DNA of 64,000 nt from Pseudomonas sp. A-RE-19 (GCF_019956555.1 NZ_JAHBDQ010000021.1:32068-96067); one strand, 5' to 3'. Numbered from the stretch's first letter, positions 18,801 through 30,564 are shown. The notes: generated from the letters alone by a model not told the origin. Numbers and translations: made by a program.

Positions 18801-19826
18801 TCACAGGGCCGACAACTGCTCCATCGGCCAGCGCGCCTGCACGCTGATCGCCAGGCTTTCATGCTGACCAGCCTGTAAGCGCTGGCAGCCAGCAAACGCA
18901 ATCATCGCGCCATTGTCGGTGCAGAACTCCGGACGGGCATAAAATACATCGCCCTTCATGTCGCCGAGCATTTTCTCCAGTGAAGCCCGCAACGCCTTGT
19001 TGGCGCTGACGCCTCCTGCGATCACCAGACGCTTCATGCCCGCTTGTTTCAGGGCACGCTTGCACTTGATGGTCAAAGTCTCCACCACGGCCTGCTGGAA
19101 CGCCAGCGAGATGTCGCAACGGGCTTGCTCGCCGTCGTCCCCGGCGCTGACGCTCTGCTGCCAGGTGTTCAGAGCAAAGGTTTTCAGGCCGCTGAAGCTG
19201 AAAGCCAAGCCTGGACGATCACACATCGGACGCGGAAAAGTGAAACGTCCTGCAACGCCCTGCTCCGCCAGACGAGCGATCTCCGGGCCTCCCGGATAAT
19301 TGAGGCCCATCATTTTCGCGGTCTTGTCGAACGCTTCGCCGGCAGCATCGTCAAGCGTCTCGCCCAGGAGCGTGTAATGACCGATCCCGTCGACCTGAAC
19401 CAGCTGCGTATGACCACCCGATACCAACAAAGCGACGAACGGGAACTGCGGTGGTTGCGGCTCCAGCATCGGCGCCAGCAAGTGACCTTCCATGTGGTGC
19501 ACGCCCAAGGCCGGAATACCCCAGGCAAACGCCAGCGCCTGGGCGCAGGAAGCCCCCACCAGCAAGGCCCCGACCAGGCCGGGGCCGGCGGTATACGCGA
19601 TGGCGTCGATCTCGGTCGGCACACAGTCGGCCTCGGCCAGAACCTGACGGATCAAGGGCAGCATGCGCTTGACGTGATCACGCGAAGCCAGCTCCGGCAC
19701 CACGCCGCCATAGGCGCGATGCAGGTCGATCTGACTGAACAGTGCGTCGGCCAACAACCCGCGTTCACTGTCGTAAAGCGCGACACCGGTTTCGTCGCAA
19801 GAGGTTTCTAATCCCAGTACTAGCAT
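18801..19826 (-). CDS. tsaD: tRNA N6-adenosine threonylcarbamoyltransferase TsaD
   Basis: 341 residues of the Kae1/Qri7/TsaD ASKHA fold. The metal-binding HxxxH is at His111 and His115 (GVHHMEGHLL); the N-terminus GLETSCDETG and SGGHTQL are signatures. With TsaB and TsaE it attaches the threonylcarbamoyl group to A37 of ANN-decoding tRNAs. It is divergent from rpsU across 199 bases, a common bacterial arrangement. Confidence 0.96.
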   Translation of the reverse strand: MLVLGLETSCDETGVALYDSERGLLADALFSQIDLHRAYGGVVPELASRDHVKRMLPLIRQVLAEADCVPTEIDAIAYTAGPGLVGALLVGASCAQALAFAWGIPALGVHHMEGHLLAPMLEPQPPQFPFVALLVSGGHTQLVQVDGIGHYTLLGETLDDAAGEAFDKTAKMMGLNYPGGPEIARLAEQGVAGRFTFPRPMCDRPGLAFSFSGLKTFALNTWQQSVSAGDDGEQARCDISLAFQQAVVETLTIKCKRALKQAGMKRLVIAGGVSANKALRASLEKMLGDMKGDVFYARPEFCTDNGAMIAFAGCQRLQAGQHESLAISVQARWPMEQLSAL

Positions 19827-19913
19827 GGGTTTGCGCCTTGTAGAGGCTGAATTCGAAGGCGCGCATAATAGTCGTCGCGTGATGCCCCGACCAGCGGTTT
19901 TCGATCAGAGGCT

Positions 19914-19942
19914 TTGCATTCCGAGCGATGAGGGGTTAACAT
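19914..19942 (+). promoter_or_regulatory. Candidate sigma70 promoter for rpsU
   Basis: TTGCAT (19914-19919) and TAACAT (19937-19942) are spaced by 17 bases, upstream of rpsU and the rest of the operon. Pattern recognition only. Confidence 0.45.
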
Positions 19943-20025
19943 CCGCAACCCTTAAAAACCGACGTCTTCAAGTGCTCTTTTGCCGCGAGGATGTTGACCC
20001 CGGTAATGAATGAAGGTAGCTCTGG

Positions 20026-20241
20026 ATGCCAGCCGTCAAAGTAAAAGAGAACGAACCCTTCGACGTAGCTCTGCGTCGTTTCAAGCGCTCCTGCGAAAAA
20101 GCCGGTGTACTGGCTGAAGTTCGTAGCCGCGAATTTTACGAGAAGCCAACTTCTGAGCGTAAGCGTAAAGCAGCAGCCGCTGTTAAGCGTCACGCCAAGA
20201 AAGTTCAGCGCGAACAGCGCCGCGCCGTTCGTCTGTACTAA
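20026..20241 (+). CDS. rpsU: 30S ribosomal protein S21
   Basis: 71 residues, with [20 protein letters not shown] at the start and a very basic helix-rich C-terminus ([16 protein letters not shown]) as in all bS21 proteins. S21 assists translation initiation on the 30S platform. It leads the macromolecular synthesis set rpsU-dnaG-rpoD, linking translation, replication priming and transcription. Confidence 0.97.
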
Positions 20242-20723
20242 TACACAGACGATCGTAGCAAGCTTCTGCCAAGCCCGGCCCTCAGCCGGGCTAATGGCAT
20301 TTGCGGACAACGCTTGATGCTTCACCGTCAAAGCCGCAGACGCGACCGAGACAAACCTGCTTCACAGCGTCAGACCTGGCTCTTTTGCCAGCGGTGCACG
20401 TCTTTTCTGACGAGCCTTCCAAGGCTACTGACGAGCACACCCACTGATTCCTCTCACGACGATCAGCCCAAGGCACCTTCTTGCGTGCCCGCTTATGAGC
20501 TATCCGAGGCCAATGACTGGCCGTCGCCGGATTCAGCGAAACACTTTCAAATAGTCGATTACTGATTGGTACTAACGTCAGTGGATTTTCGGCAGATACA
20601 CTTCCCGACAGCGATACGCAGACGACACCGGTCGAGCCGCATACCCTGCGCGCCTCAAACAACGACCCGCGTTCGGCCGCCCTTCGTTTTGGGTCCATTT
20701 TCAGCGCAGATGACGAGAACGCC
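20242..20723 (+). other. 482-base spacer between rpsU and dnaG, no convincing gene
   Basis: The longest gene-free stretch in the window. A hairpin AGCCCGGC/GCCGGGCT (20272-20292) follows rpsU; it has no U-run and could be a partial terminator or processing site that separates abundant rpsU mRNA from dnaG. An 83-codon plus-strand frame (20314-20565) has atypical composition and no recognisable family, so I do not call it. From memory, P. aeruginosa has a YqeY-type gene at this position; no trace of it is visible here. Confidence 0.6.
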
Positions 20724-22697
20724 ATGGCCGGGCTAATTCCCCAGAGCTTCATTGACGACCTTCTGAACCGCACCGACATCGTCGATGTGGTCAGCTCGCG
20801 CCTGCAAATGAAAAAGGCCGGCAAGAACTACACCGCTTGCTGCCCGTTCCACAAAGAAAAAACCCCGTCCTTCAGTGTCAGCCCCGACAAACAGTTCTAT
20901 TACTGCTTCGGCTGCGGCGCTGGCGGCAACGCCCTCGGCTTCATGATGGACCACGACAACCTGGATTTCGTCCAGGCTGTCGAAGAACTGGCCAAAGCCG
21001 CCGGCATGGAAATCCCCCGCGAAGAAAGCGGTCGACCGCACAAACCGCGGCAGCCCACCGATTCGCCCCTGTATCCGCTGCTCACCGCCGCCGCCGACTT
21101 CTACCGTCAGGCCCTGAAAAGCCATCCGGCGCGCAAAGCAGCTGTGGACTACTTGAAAGGACGCGGCTTGACCGGCGAGATCGCCCGGGACTTCGGCCTC
21201 GGCTTTGCTCCGCCGGGCTGGGACAATCTGTTCAAGCACCTGAGCAGCGACACCCTGCAGCAAAAAGCCATGATCGATGCCGGCCTGCTGATCGAGAACG
21301 CTGAAACCGGCAAGCGCTATGACCGCTTCCGCGATCGCGTGATGTTCCCGATCCGCGACAGTCGCGGGCGCATCATCGCCTTCGGCGGCCGGGTACTGGG
21401 CGACGACAAGCCGAAATACCTGAACTCACCGGAAACCCCGGTTTTCCATAAGGGCCAGGAACTCTACGGCCTTTACGAAGCACGCAAGAACAACCGCAAC
21501 CTCGACGAAATCATCGTCGTCGAAGGCTACATGGACGTCATCGCCCTCGCCCAGCAAGGCCTGCGCAATGCCGTCGCAACCTTGGGCACCGCCACTAGCG
21601 AAGAACACTTGAAGCGCCTGTTTCGTGTCGTGCCCAGCGTGCTGTTTTGCTTCGACGGCGACCAGGCTGGCCGCAATGCCGCCTGGCGAGCACTGGAAGC
21701 CACCCTGCCGTGCCTGCAGGACGGGCGTCGGGCGCGTTTTCTGTTCCTGCCCGAGGGCGAGGACCCGGACACCTTGGTCCGCTCCGAGGGCACTGACGCC
21801 TTCCGCGCGCGAATCAATCAGCATGCCCAGCCATTGGCCGATTACTTTTTTCAGCAGTTGACCGAGGAATCGGACCCGCGCTCGCTTGAAGGCAAGGCCC
21901 ACATGGCCACCCTCGCCGCGCCGCTGATCGACAAAGTCCCGGGCGCCAACCTGCGCATCTTGATGCGCCAGCGCCTGAGCGAAATTACCGGGCTTAGCGG
22001 TGAAGCCGTAAGCCAACTGGTGCAAAGCACGCCACAGCCTCAGGAAGCGCCACCCGCTTACGATCCGGGCATCGATTACGACGCCATGCCGGATTACAGC
22101 GACTACCATCAGCCGCAGGCACAAGAGATGTACGTGCCGCAGCAGGAATGGACGCCGAAGAAGCCTGGCGCAGGCGGCAAGAAATGGGACAAGAAGCCGT
22201 GGGACAAGAACGGCAAACGCGGCGGCGATCGTGATCAGCCGCGCGCGCCACGGATTCCGGCCGCTGTAGAGCCGCCCACCCTGGCAGCCTTGCGCACACT
22301 GCTGCATCACCCGCAACTGGCTGAGAAAGTCGAGGACGCCGGGCACTTCGCTGCCGAGGACCATACCAACACGCAACTGTTGGTCGCCCTGCTCGAAGCC
22401 GTACAGAAGAATCCCAAGCTAAACTCATTTCAACTGATTGCGCGCTGGCACGGCACCGAACAAGGCCGATTGCTCAAAGCGCTGGCAGAAAAGGAATGGC
22501 TGATTGATGGAGATAACCTTGAACAACAGTTTTTCGACACCATTACTAGCTTGTCAGCCCGCCAACGCGAGCGAAACCTGGAACAACTTCTTCGAAAAGC
22601 ACGTCAAAGTGAATTGAGCACCGAAGAGAAGAATCAACTGCGCGACCTTTTAAGTCGCAATGTTTCCGCATCAAGCCCGACCTCAACTGGCGCGTGA
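20724..22697 (+). CDS. dnaG: DNA primase DnaG
   Basis: 657 residues. The CHC2 zinc finger is Cys40-x2-His43 ... Cys61-x2-Cys64. The TOPRIM core has IIVVEGYMDVIAL near residue 262 and FDGDQAGRNAA near residue 307. The C-terminal DnaB-binding helical domain follows a proline- and lysine-rich linker (about residues 435-510) longer than in E. coli. DnaG lays RNA primers at the fork. It sits between rpsU and rpoD in the usual order. Confidence 0.97.
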   Translation: MAGLIPQSFIDDLLNRTDIVDVVSSRLQMKKAGKNYTACCPFHKEKTPSFSVSPDKQFYYCFGCGAGGNALGFMMDHDNLDFVQAVEELAKAAGMEIPREESGRPHKPRQPTDSPLYPLLTAAADFYRQALKSHPARKAAVDYLKGRGLTGEIARDFGLGFAPPGWDNLFKHLSSDTLQQKAMIDAGLLIENAETGKRYDRFRDRVMFPIRDSRGRIIAFGGRVLGDDKPKYLNSPETPVFHKGQELYGLYEARKNNRNLDEIIVVEGYMDVIALAQQGLRNAVATLGTATSEEHLKRLFRVVPSVLFCFDGDQAGRNAAWRALEATLPCLQDGRRARFLFLPEGEDPDTLVRSEGTDAFRARINQHAQPLADYFFQQLTEESDPRSLEGKAHMATLAAPLIDKVPGANLRILMRQRLSEITGLSGEAVSQLVQSTPQPQEAPPAYDPGIDYDAMPDYSDYHQPQAQEMYVPQQEWTPKKPGAGGKKWDKKPWDKNGKRGGDRDQPRAPRIPAAVEPPTLAALRTLLHHPQLAEKVEDAGHFAAEDHTNTQLLVALLEAVQKNPKLNSFQLIARWHGTEQGRLLKALAEKEWLIDGDNLEQQFFDTITSLSARQRERNLEQLLRKARQSELSTEEKNQLRDLLSRNVSASSPTSTGA

Positions 22698-22711
22698 GGT
22701 CATAGCTCAGG

Positions 22712-22717
22712 TATAAT
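22712..22717 (+). promoter_or_regulatory. Candidate -10 element for an internal rpoD promoter
   Basis: A perfect TATAAT at 22712-22717 lies 15 bases past the dnaG stop and 47 bases before rpoD. A -35 match is weak (around TGGCGC, 18 bases upstream). E. coli rpoD also has internal promoters near dnaG, so an independent rpoD promoter is plausible. Confidence 0.4.
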
Positions 22718-22764
22718 CCTCGGCTTGTTTTTTGCCCGCCAAGACCTTCAGTGGATAGGGTGTT

Positions 22765-24612
<1,848 letters not shown>

Positions 24613-24618
24613 TCACAG

Positions 24619-24648
24619 AACCCCCGGCCCAGGCCGGGGGTTTTGCTT
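24619..24648 (+). terminator. Intrinsic terminator of the rpsU-dnaG-rpoD set
   Basis: CCCCCGGCC (24621-24629) pairs with GGCCGGGGG (24632-24640), followed by TTTTGCTTT, starting 9 bases after the rpoD stop. Confidence 0.92.
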
Positions 24649-24735
24649 TATGCAGATTAAATGCCCCGCACGTCCCTCCCGCCGAATTGCCCGTCTACAC
24701 TCGAAACATTCCCCCCAAGCCATAACGAGACCGTT

Positions 24736-27700
24736 ATGCCCAGATGGTCGACCGTGCTTTTTTTGCTGTCGCTGATAACTTGGACCGCAACGGCTGGCGC
24801 GCTGACTCTGACCGACGAAGAACGTGGCTGGCTGACGGCTCACCCGGAGTTGCGTCTGGGTGTCGACGCGTCCTGGCCGCCATTTGAATTTCGCGACGAA
24901 CATGGCCGCTATCAAGGCTTGGCTGCGGACTATATCAACGTCATCCGTCAACGGCTGGCGATCAAACTCACGCCGATCGAACCGGTTAGCTGGACCGAAG
25001 TCCTGCAGCAAGCCAAACAAGGCAAGCTGGACATCTTGCCGGGCATCATGTCCACCCCCGAACGCCAGACCTATCTGTCGTTCACCCGCCCCTATCTGGA
25101 TTTTCCGATTGTCATTCTGGCTCACGTCGGGGGTCCTCAACCGCGCGAAATCAATGACTTATACGGGCTGAAAATTGCCGTGGTGGAAAACTACGCGCCC
25201 CATGAACTGTTGCGCACCCACCATCCCGACCTGAACCTGGTGGCCCTGCCCAACGTCAGCTCGGCGTTGCAGGCACTGGCTACCGACCAAGTAGACGCAG
25301 TCGTGGGCGATCTCGCCTCCAGCGTCTGGAGCCTGCGCCAGCTCAAGCTTGATGGGCTCTACGTCAGCGGTGAGACACCCTATCGCTACCAATTGGCGAT
25401 GGCCGTCCCTCCGAACGACAAGGTGCTGGTCGGGATTCTGGACAAAGTCCTGGCAGACATGAGCCCGAGTGAAATCAGTGCCATACAGGAACATTGGGTC
25501 GGCAACGTGCTGGATCATCGGACTTTCTGGTCCGACGTGCTGATTTACGGCCTACCAGGGCTACTGTTTCTGATGATCGTGCTGGCAGTGGTTATCCGGA
25601 TCAATCGCCGACTGAGTTCGGAAATCGCCCGCAGGGTAGATCTGGAACAGGAGCTGCGCAGCAGCGAATACCATTACCGCGGGCTGGTGGAGAGTCTTTC
25701 GGCCATTGCCTGGGAAGCGCAGATCAGCGATTACACTTACAGCTACGTGTCACCCCATGCTCAGGACCTACTCGGTTATCCTCTGTCCCATTGGCTGATT
25801 CCGGGCTTCTGGCGCAACATCATCCACCCCGCGGACCTCACCCGGGCTCAGGCCTTCTGCGACCGTGAAGTGGCGGCCGGGCGCGATCACAGCGTCGATT
25901 ACCGGGTGATTACTGCCGATGGCCGCTGCCTGTGGGTGCGCGATATCGTCAGCTTGATCGAGCACGGCCATGAACCGGTGCTGCGCGGGCTGATGATCGA
26001 CATCAGCGAAGCCAAACGCACCGAAGAGGCCTTGCGCCTGTCGGAACAGAAGTTCGCCTCGGTGTTCCAGCAATGCCCGGATATTCTGGTGATCGCGCGG
26101 CTTTCCGACGGCTGCCTGCTGGAAGTCAACGAAGCGTTCGAAGAACAGATCGGCCTCAAGGCCGAAGACGTCATAGGCCAGACCGCCACCGACCTCAACA
26201 TCTGGGGCGTATCTGGCGTGGGGCCTGGCTTGTTGCAGCGATTGCAGGCCGGCAGCATCCGCAACCTGGAGATGCCCTTTCGCCGCAGCAATGGCCAAGT
26301 GTTTACCGGCCTGATTTCCGCCGAACCCTTCGATCTCGATACGACCCCTGCCCTGGTCGTTGTCGTGCGGGACATCAGTCAGCTCAAGGAAACCCAGCAA
26401 CAACTGCAAACCTCCGAAGAAAAATTCGCCAAGGCCTTCCATGCCTCGCCCGACGGCTTGCTGCTGTCCCGGCAGAGCGACGGCTTACTGCTGGAGGTCA
26501 ACGAAGGCTTCAGCCGTATTACCGGCTTTAACAGCGCGATGTCGGTGGATCGTTCGACCCTCGATCTGGGCATCTGGGTCAATCTCAACGAACGCAAACA
26601 AATGCTCGATTTGCTGCAGAAAAACGGCTATGTCCGCGATTTCAGTTGCCACATTCGCCGTAAAGACGGGCAGATCCGGCTCTGCGAGCTTTCAAGCCGT
26701 CCGCTGCCCATTGGCAATGAAGACTGCATGCTGACCATTGCCCGGGATATTACCGAACGGCACCTGATGCAGGAGAAACTGCAGCAGGCCGCCACTGTGT
26801 TCGAGAGCACCGCCGAGGGTGTATTGATCACCGACACCCAACAGCACATCAGCGCCGTCAACCGGGCATTCACCGAAATCACCGGCTACAGCGAAAGCGA
26901 AGCGCTGGGCCACACCCCTCGCCTGCTCGCCTCAGGCCTGCACGACAGCGCGTTCTATGCAGCGATGTGGCATCAGTTGACCGCCGAAGGTCATTGGCAA
27001 GGCGAGATTTCCAACCGGCGCAAGAATGGCGAGCTTTACCCTAGCTGGCTGACCATCAGTGCGGTGCGCAACCGGGACAAATTCATCACTCACTTTGTTG
27101 CCGTGTTCGCGGACATTTCCAGTCTCAAGCACGCTCAGGCCAAACTCGACTACCAGGCGCACCACGATCCGCTGACCGGCCTGCCAAACCGCACGTTGTT
27201 CGAGAGCCGACTACTGACCGCGCTCAATAGCCAACAGGAGAACGGCAGCCAGGGCGCCGTGCTGTTCCTCGACCTGGACCGTTTCAAGCACATCAACGAC
27301 AGCCTCGGCCACCCGGTCGGCGACCTGTTGCTCAAAGGCATCGCCGTGCGCCTCAAGGAGCAGCTGCGCGATATCGATACCGTGGCGCGGCTGGGTGGCG
27401 ACGAATTCATCATCCTGCTTCCCGGCCTGCAACAGTCCAGCGATGCCGACAACATTGCCACCAAGCTGCTCAATTGCTTCGCTGCCCCTTTCCAGGCCGG
27501 CGAGCACGAGTTTTTCATCAGCGCCAGCATCGGCACCAGCCTGTACCCCAGAGACGGTTGCGATGTCGCCACGCTGGTCAAGAACGCCGATGCCGCAATG
27601 TATCGCTCCAAGGCCAAGGGCCGTAACCGGGTTGAAAGCTACACCCGCGACCTCACCGCCCAGGCCAGTGAGCGCGTGGCGCTGGAGCACGAACTGCGGC

Positions 27701-28482
27701 GCGCCATCGAGCGCAATGAGCTGTTTCTGTACTACCAACCCAAAATCAGCCTGGACGATCATCGAGTGGTCGGCGCCGAAGCGCTGATTCGCTGGCATCA
27801 CCCCACCTTCGGCGATGTGCCTCCCGAGCACTTCATTCCCTTGGCCGAAGAAAACGGCATGATCCTGCAAATCGGCGATTGGGTACTTGAGACCGCCTGC
27901 CGACAGATGTACGAGTGGAATCAGGTCTATGAGTGCCTGGGCCCACTCTCGGTCAACCTCGCGGGCGCTCAACTGCGCCAGCCGAACCTGCTCAGTCGGA
28001 TCGAGCAACTGCTCAAGGACAACTGCCTCAAACCCGATTTCCTGCAACTGGAGATCACTGAAAGCTTCATCATGAGCCAGGCCGAAGAGGCGCTGGCGGT
28101 GCTGCACCAGCTCAAACGCCTGGGTGTGCAGCTGGCAATCGACGACTTTGGCACTGGCTATTCATCCCTGAGCTACCTCAAACGCCTGCCGCTGGACATC
28201 CTCAAGATCGATCAGTCCTTCGTCCGCGGCCTGCCGGACGACCCGCACGACGCAGCCATTGTTCGCGCAATCATCGCCCTGGGCCGCAGCATGCAATTCA
28301 CCGTCATCGCGGAGGGCGTCGAAACCCAGGCGCAGCAACAATTTCTGACTGAGGAAGGCTGTGAACAGATCCAGGGCTACATCGTCAGCCTGCCCTTGCC
28401 ACCGGATGAATTCGCCGCGACGTTTCTTCGTACAGTCATATTGGATTTTTCGGATAGCACAGCCGAGAAACCATCGCTATAA
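24736..28482 (+). CDS. rmcA: Membrane c-di-GMP regulator, SBP-TM-PAS(x4)-GGDEF-EAL (RmcA type)
   Basis: 1248 residues from ATG 24736, which starts a clear signal peptide (MPRWSTVLFLLSLITW); the frame opens earlier at 24661. Order: signal peptide, periplasmic SBP_bac_3 domain (about 30-255), one membrane helix (about 270-290), four PAS domains (about 300-805), GGDEF (motif 887-891) and EAL (motif 1015-1017). Both catalytic motifs are intact, so it may make and break c-di-GMP. Architecture, length and position just after rpoD match P. aeruginosa PA0575/RmcA, a redox-sensing phosphodiesterase. The periplasmic domain suggests an amino-acid-like ligand too. Assignment rests on recalled synteny. 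Confidence 0.88.
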   Translation: MPRWSTVLFLLSLITWTATAGALTLTDEERGWLTAHPELRLGVDASWPPFEFRDEHGRYQGLAADYINVIRQRLAIKLTPIEPVSWTEVLQQAKQGKLDILPGIMSTPERQTYLSFTRPYLDFPIVILAHVGGPQPREINDLYGLKIAVVENYAPHELLRTHHPDLNLVALPNVSSALQALATDQVDAVVGDLASSVWSLRQLKLDGLYVSGETPYRYQLAMAVPPNDKVLVGILDKVLADMSPSEISAIQEHWVGNVLDHRTFWSDVLIYGLPGLLFLMIVLAVVIRINRRLSSEIARRVDLEQELRSSEYHYRGLVESLSAIAWEAQISDYTYSYVSPHAQDLLGYPLSHWLIPGFWRNIIHPADLTRAQAFCDREVAAGRDHSVDYRVITADGRCLWVRDIVSLIEHGHEPVLRGLMIDISEAKRTEEALRLSEQKFASVFQQCPDILVIARLSDGCLLEVNEAFEEQIGLKAEDVIGQTATDLNIWGVSGVGPGLLQRLQAGSIRNLEMPFRRSNGQVFTGLISAEPFDLDTTPALVVVVRDISQLKETQQQLQTSEEKFAKAFHASPDGLLLSRQSDGLLLEVNEGFSRITGFNSAMSVDRSTLDLGIWVNLNERKQMLDLLQKNGYVRDFSCHIRRKDGQIRLCELSSRPLPIGNEDCMLTIARDITERHLMQEKLQQAATVFESTAEGVLITDTQQHISAVNRAFTEITGYSESEALGHTPRLLASGLHDSAFYAAMWHQLTAEGHWQGEISNRRKNGELYPSWLTISAVRNRDKFITHFVAVFADISSLKHAQAKLDYQAHHDPLTGLPNRTLFESRLLTALNSQQENGSQGAVLFLDLDRFKHINDSLGHPVGDLLLKGIAVRLKEQLRDIDTVARLGGDEFIILLPGLQQSSDADNIATKLLNCFAAPFQAGEHEFFISASIGTSLYPRDGCDVATLVKNADAAMYRSKAKGRNRVESYTRDLTAQASERVALEHELRRAIERNELFLYYQPKISLDDHRVVGAEALIRWHHPTFGDVPPEHFIPLAEENGMILQIGDWVLETACRQMYEWNQVYECLGPLSVNLAGAQLRQPNLLSRIEQLLKDNCLKPDFLQLEITESFIMSQAEEALAVLHQLKRLGVQLAIDDFGTGYSSLSYLKRLPLDILKIDQSFVRGLPDDPHDAAIVRAIIALGRSMQFTVIAEGVETQAQQQFLTEEGCEQIQGYIVSLPLPPDEFAATFLRTVILDFSDSTAEKPSL

Positions 28483-28483
28483 T
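28478..28483 (+). promoter_or_regulatory. TATAAT -10 element of the tRNA-Ile2 gene
   Basis: A perfect TATAAT overlaps the rmcA stop and lies 14 bases before the tRNA. No good -35 is visible. Confidence 0.5.
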
Positions 28484-28497
28484 CCGCGGCCTACTGA

Positions 28498-28574
<77 letters not shown>

Positions 28575-28581
28575 AACAAAA

Positions 28582-28603
28582 AAGCCGCGCATTGCGCGGC
28601 TTT
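28582..28603 (+). terminator. Intrinsic terminator of the tRNA
   Basis: GCCGCGC (28584-28590), loop ATT, GCGCGGC (28594-28600), then TTT, 9 bases after the tRNA CCA. Confidence 0.85.
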
Positions 28604-28700
28604 CGCGTTTTCTGGTCAGCAGTCGCTGATACAGCCCTATGGGCACCGTCGCGATCCAGGACTGATGACTCCTTTGTTGTAAAGGCTTGCGTGATCCGAC

Positions 28701-28946
28701 TTAGCTCGATTCGTGAACTCCCTTTTCAGCCGGTGCAAGTTCGGGGAACTCAACCAGCAGTGCCTTGTTACCCCTGGCGATGTGTTCCATCACCGCCAAG
28801 GCGATGTTTTCACGCACCATCCCCACCGAGACGTAGTACATGGCCCAGGCTTGTTCGGGCGTGCAGTGGCCGATCTGCTCCTCAATCTCCTTGTAGGCTT
28901 TGTATTCGTCCGACTCCAAGTAGCATTGGCAATCACCTTGGTACAT
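28701..28946 (-). CDS. Small hypothetical protein
   Basis: 81 residues from ATG 28946, preceded by GGAG with 7 bases spacing; the frame opens earlier at 28979 without a better site. The protein begins MYQGDCQCYLESDEYKAYKE and is acidic in its first half, with a hydrophobic helix-like AWAMYYVSVGMVRENIALAV in the middle. I recognise no family. It is the first gene after the tRNA on the accessory side and no terminator follows. The good ribosome binding site supports it being real. Confidence 0.55.
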   Translation of the reverse strand: MYQGDCQCYLESDEYKAYKEIEEQIGHCTPEQAWAMYYVSVGMVRENIALAVMEHIARGNKALLVEFPELAPAEKGVHESS

Positions 28947-29130
28947 GATTTTTCTCCTTCCCTGGAACCTCTGTGACAACCCCTGAGTCAGTCGGCTGAT
29001 AAGGGCTGCTCCTGCTCCCTACGTGATTACCAACTCCCCAAGTTGGCAAGTCGAAAAACCCAGAAAAGCCAGTTTAGCGTGCAGACCAATTAACCCACAT
29101 AGAACCGAAACAGATTAACCTCCTTTTCAA

Positions 29131-29346
29131 TTACAAACCCACATCATACTTACGGAGCAATTCTTCAATACGGCTCAACCGCTGATCATTAAAAACAATT
29201 GACTGGTTATCCAGCGACATAAAGCCGCCTGCAATTAGCGCCTCATGTCTCTCAACCATTTTTATCAACACTACCAACTCTTTAATTTCGCTTTTAATTT
29301 CTCTGTAAATGCCCACAGCACCCTCATATAAAATAAAGATCCCCAT
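29131..29346 (-). CDS. Small hypothetical protein, A+T-rich
   Basis: 71 residues: a hydrophobic start (MGIFILYEGAVGIY) followed by a charged, probably coiled or helical region (EIKSEIKELVVLIKMVERHE) and an acidic/basic tail. The A+T content is well above that of the flanking core genes. No family is recognised. It sits just downstream of the binding-protein gene on the same strand (29-base gap), so it may be cotranscribed with it. Confidence 0.4.
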   Translation of the reverse strand: MGIFILYEGAVGIYREIKSEIKELVVLIKMVERHEALIAGGFMSLDNQSIVFNDQRLSRIEELLRKYDVGL

Positions 29347-29375
29347 AGAACAATAAAGACGATAACCCAGTCAGA

Positions 29376-30479
29376 TCACGTACCACTCTTCACTTTGATC
29401 CAAACCCGGGTGCGGATTCGCTCCATTTTCAATGGCAGGGGCTCAAGTGGAACAAGTGTAGCAACGGTCTTTTTGCCGGGATAAACCCAAGTATTGTCGC
29501 GTAACTTCTGCTCCACAAATTTTGTGGCATCTTTATTAGCGTTAGGATACAAAGTGTGATTTGAGCTCTTGGCAATAATTTCTGGCCGCAACATATAATT
29601 AATAAACGCCATGCCTTCCTTTGGATGGGGCGCATCTTTTAACAGAACCAGATTTTCCGACCAAACCAGCGCTCCCTCGCGAGGAAGACTGTAGGCAATC
29701 TTGCGTCCAGTGTTGGCTTTCTCGTTGAGGGCCTGCGCTGCAAGGGCACCATTAGCCCACCCCACAACTGCACAAATATTGCCATCAGCCAGGTCAGAGT
29801 CGATTCTGGACGAGTCGAAATAGAGGACATAGGGACGGATTTTTAACAACAGGGCCTGAGCCTTCTGGTAATCATCCGGATTCTTACTGTTACTAGGGAG
29901 CCCAAGGTAATGCAATGCAATTGAAATGATCTCACTTGGAGAATCGAGCATTGCCACACCGCACGACTTAAGTTTGCTGATATTTTCTTCTTTGAAGATC
30001 AAGTCCCAGCTATTCACCGGCGCATTATCACCCAATGCCGCTCTGACTTTATCAACGTCATAGCCAATGCCGGTGGTGCCCCATAAATAGGGCACAGCGT
30101 AGCGATTACCAGGGTCATTGACCGCAACCTGGGACAAGATATCAGGATCGATATGGGACAAATTACTCAGTTGATTGCGATCCAACGGCTGAAGGACTCC
30201 CGCCTGGATCAGGTCTGGCAGCACATTGGAGGTGGCCACAACCACGTCGTACCCCGTGCGGCCAGCCATCACTTTACTCTGCATGATTTCGGCACTGTCG
30301 AACGCATCCATATGGACGCTGGTGCCGGTTTCCTGTTCAAACTCCTTTGGGGTCTCCGGTGCGATAAACCCGAACCAGTTGTACAGATACACCCCAGGCT
30401 CTACAGCCCCCACTGATGTGCTTATCCCTAGACCCAGAAGCGAGGCTGCAAAAAGGGCCCGCAAAGGTGATTTGTACAT
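29376..30479 (-). CDS. Polyamine-type ABC transporter periplasmic binding protein (PotF/SpuD-like), orphan
   Basis: 367 residues from ATG 30479, which begins a signal peptide (MYKSPLRALFAASLLGLG...SVGA) with AAGGAT upstream; a longer frame to 30518 lacks a signal-like start. The mature part starts with VYLYNWFGFIAPETPKEFEQETG, the typical polyamine-binding family opening, and has YLWGTTGIGYD and a PREGALVWSENLVLLKDAPH segment. No permease or ATPase gene is adjacent, so it must use another transporter or act as a sensor. It is divergent from the LuxR-type gene across 139 bases containing direct repeats. Ligand identity is inferred from the family only. Confidence 0.85.
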   Translation of the reverse strand: MYKSPLRALFAASLLGLGISTSVGAVEPGVYLYNWFGFIAPETPKEFEQETGTSVHMDAFDSAEIMQSKVMAGRTGYDVVVATSNVLPDLIQAGVLQPLDRNQLSNLSHIDPDILSQVAVNDPGNRYAVPYLWGTTGIGYDVDKVRAALGDNAPVNSWDLIFKEENISKLKSCGVAMLDSPSEIISIALHYLGLPSNSKNPDDYQKAQALLLKIRPYVLYFDSSRIDSDLADGNICAVVGWANGALAAQALNEKANTGRKIAYSLPREGALVWSENLVLLKDAPHPKEGMAFINYMLRPEIIAKSSNHTLYPNANKDATKFVEQKLRDNTWVYPGKKTVATLVPLEPLPLKMERIRTRVWIKVKSGT

Positions 30480-30564
30480 ACAACTATCCTTGTCAAGACG
30501 ATATGCCCTCATGGCCATCGTGAATCCTGATCGTGAATATACCCGGCATTGACGAATAGTAAAT

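Noticed and set aside
20314..20565. 83-codon plus-strand frame between rpsU and dnaG
   Set aside because: Atypical composition rich in Ser, Arg and Gln, no ribosome binding site and no recognised family; left as spacer.
24736..28482. Degenerate (inactive) GGDEF or EAL domain in the RmcA-type protein
   Set aside because: Both the GGDEF motif and the EAL motif are intact as read from the sequence.
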